Positions 14,764 through 16,119 of a DNA stretch of 16,119 nucleotides are shown in pieces (the first letter of the stretch is position 1; each line of letters opens with the position of its first letter). Under the pieces are notes generated by a model that had not been told where the DNA came from, searched no databases, and worked only from the letters and a program-made list of their open reading frames with translations. The stretch comes from Alphaproteobacteria bacterium. GTDB lineage: Bacteria; Pseudomonadota; Alphaproteobacteria; Sneathiellales; Sneathiellaceae. The position numbers and the translations under genes are program-made. The stretch is from contig SBHH01000176.1 in assembly GCA_006226265.1 (NCBI GenBank), forward strand, positions 1 through 16,119. Reading direction: 5' to 3'.

Positions 14764-15344
14764 GCAGCGTCCAGAACCGTGAGCGCCACATCCGCCATCG
14801 GCCGGAGCACGGCCTCGTTCGGGTTTACCTTGCCGATAACACGCATGCCCTGCATCACGCCGACAAAGAAGGCCGCCAGACTGTCGGCATCGCGCTTCGC
14901 GGTAAAAACGCCTTCGCGCTGACCGCGGGCGATGAGGTCCTTCAGGCGCGCCTCCATTTCCTCAAAGAAAACCCGGATACGCTCGGCGCATTCATTATCG
15001 CGGGAGGAAAGCTCGACCGCCGCATTGGTCATGAAACAGCCGCGTCGCATCGGATCGGCGACCTGCTTTTGCATGAAAACATACAGGAATTTCGTAAGGA
15101 TTTCGCGGGGGTCCCCGTCTTGACAGAGCATATCGAGCCGGACCTGCGATCCGGTTCCGTACTGATCGAGGGCCTCAAGGAACAATTTATGCTTGTCACC
15201 GAAGGTATCATAAAGGCTGCCGCGATTGATCCCCATGCAATCGACGAGATCCTGAACCGAGGTCGCCTCATATCCCTTGGACCAGAAGGCCTGCATGGCT
15301 TTTTTCAGCGCTTCTTCGCGATTAAAGCATTTTGTTCTTGCCAT
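14760..15344 (-). CDS. TetR/AcrR family transcriptional regulator, NemR/AcuR-like
   Basis: 194 aa. The N-terminal TetR helix-turn-helix is clear at about residues 9-56: ALKKAMQAFWSKGYEATSVQ, then DLVDCMGINRGSLYDTF, then GDKHKLF. The ligand domain has RRGCFMTNAAVELS (100-113), a pattern shared with the NemR/AcuR type of TetR proteins. Cys103 falls at the position of the redox/electrophile-sensing cysteine of E. coli NemR (GCLTVKLSAEV), so an electrophile or hypohalous-acid sensor is possible; this is inference by motif. Further cysteines occur at 6, 36, 74 and 118. TetR repressors normally control their own operon. The downstream partner is the 105-aa membrane protein (ATGA overlap); the upstream epimerase-like gene ends 42 nt before this start. 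No obvious operator palindrome was found in that gap. Confidence 0.93.
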   Translation of the reverse strand: MARTKCFNREEALKKAMQAFWSKGYEATSVQDLVDCMGINRGSLYDTFGDKHKLFLEALDQYGTGSQVRLDMLCQDGDPREILTKFLYVFMQKQVADPMRRGCFMTNAAVELSSRDNECAERIRVFFEEMEARLKDLIARGQREGVFTAKRDADSLAAFFVGVMQGMRVIGKVNPNEAVLRPMADVALTVLDAA

Positions 15345-15386
15345 GTACCGATCCGTCCGACGATCAAATGCCGTGTCATATTCCCG

Positions 15387-16119
15387 TTATATACCGATTT
15401 CCGCCGGAAGCAAAGCGGCGAGACCTTCTCTATATGTAGGGAATTTGAGGGAAATCCCAAGTTCTGACTTGATCCGGTCGTTGCGGACCCGCTTGCTGTC
15501 ATTATAGAAGCTTCGCGCCATGGGGCTTAAATCCGCCGTTTCGAAATCCTGCAAAGGGGGCGGTGGCATGTTCAAAAGCTTCGCAGCAAAAGTAACCACA
15601 TCCTGCGGCGGCGCGGGCTCATCATCCGCGACGTTGTATATCCGCCCGGGGTTCGGCCGCTCCATCGAGGCTTTGAGGATCGCCGCGAGATCGCTCACAT
15701 GGATGCGGGAAAAGACCTGTCCCGGCTTCGCGATCCGACGCGCCTTGCCCGACTTCAGGGACACAAGCTGGTTGCGGCCGGGACCATAGATACCGGGCAG
15801 GCGGAAGATATGAAGCGGCAGGCCGTGGTTTTCATAAAGCGTCATCCAGGCTTTTTCGGCCTGCATCCGTCGCACGCCCCGCTTACCCGACGGGTTGTAA
15901 GGGCTATTCTCATCGACCCAGCCGCCGTCAAGATCACCGTAAACTCCGGTGGTGGAGAGATACCCGGCCCAGCGCAAATTCGGCAGGTTCAGGATTTCCG
16001 CCGCCATCTCGTCATGAACGGGATCCCCCGTCTCATCCGGTGGGATGGACAAAAGGATATGCGTGACGTCGCGCGCTAATACCTCAAAATCCTCAACCGG
16101 CAGGCCGCGCTGAAAGGGA
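15387..16119 (-). CDS. NAD(P)-dependent epimerase/dehydratase family protein, YeeZ-like (5' end beyond window)
   Basis: 243 residues are visible, open to the right edge without a start codon. The N-terminal Rossmann GxxGxxG motif therefore lies outside. The visible part begins in a strand-loop ending HILLSIPPDETGDPV, followed by WAGYLSTTGVYGD, GGWVDENSPYNPSGKRG, and FRLPGIYGPGRN. These are typical of extended short-chain dehydrogenases of the YeeZ/SDR type. The classical YxxxK is not present as such; the matching helix reads RGVRRMQAEKAW, as in other atypical members. The substrate is unknown. A TTG at 16052 is not the start, because conserved sequence (HILLSIPPD) continues upstream of it in frame. 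It precedes the TetR gene by 42 nt on the same strand with no terminator visible, so it may be co-transcribed with it. Confidence 0.88.
   Translation of the reverse strand, partial: PFQRGLPVEDFEVLARDVTHILLSIPPDETGDPVHDEMAAEILNLPNLRWAGYLSTTGVYGDLDGGWVDENSPYNPSGKRGVRRMQAEKAWMTLYENHGLPLHIFRLPGIYGPGRNQLVSLKSGKARRIAKPGQVFSRIHVSDLAAILKASMERPNPGRIYNVADDEPAPPQDVVTFAAKLLNMPPPPLQDFETADLSPMARSFYNDSKRVRNDRIKSELGISLKFPTYREGLAALLPAEIGI

Noticed and set aside
1..16119. Mobile element, defence system or biosynthetic island
   Set aside because: No transposase, integrase, inverted terminal repeats, toxin-antitoxin or nuclease genes, and no sharp composition shift; the genes are mostly core metabolism and regulation.

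Overview
The window reads as ordinary chromosomal DNA of an alphaproteobacterium. Coding is GC-rich and dense. PhaR, the TIGR02302/DUF4175 membrane protein and the tlpA / argH-lptM-lysA-TIGR02302 block are arrangements I know from this class. The genus cannot be named from sequence alone. I see no rRNA, tRNA, CRISPR array, insertion sequence, phage or plasmid gene, and no abrupt composition change that would suggest a recent island.

Left part (1-2642): a short PHA-synthase-like alpha/beta hydrolase, cut by the window's left edge, is transcribed leftward, divergent from phaR, the autoregulated repressor of polyhydroxyalkanoate (PHA) metabolism. The 236-base gap between them holds a TGC-rich partial palindrome that is a candidate PhaR operator. 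Next is an AT-rich gap with a perfect 9-bp inverted repeat, then a 146-aa uncharacterised, mostly disordered protein.

Middle (2693-7465): msrA (methionine sulfoxide reductase A, minus strand) is divergent from a rightward run of three genes. These are a MocR-type regulator (winged helix plus PLP aminotransferase fold), a YejA-like periplasmic peptide-binding protein 8 nt downstream, and yaaA (peroxide-stress protein). The binding protein has no permease or ATPase genes beside it.

Right-centre (7462-13839): five minus-strand genes form a probable operon, in transcription order argH (last step of arginine synthesis), a 43-aa LptM-like lipoprotein that overlaps argH by ATGA, lysA (last step of lysine synthesis), a large TIGR02302/DUF4175 membrane protein, and a TrpD2/YbiB-like protein. 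yaaA and the TrpD2-like gene converge and share the four bases CTAG for their stop codons.

Right (13879-16119): a secreted TlpA-type thioredoxin is divergent from argH with only 39 bp between start codons. Converging on it is a minus-strand series: an NAD-dependent epimerase-like gene cut by the right edge, a TetR regulator of the NemR/AcuR type with a cysteine at the NemR sensor position, and a 105-aa three-helix membrane protein coupled to it by ATGA.

I found no clear new multi-gene system. The items most worth a second look are the palindrome and unknown protein around 2100-2640, the MocR/orphan binding-protein pair, and the TetR/small membrane protein pair.
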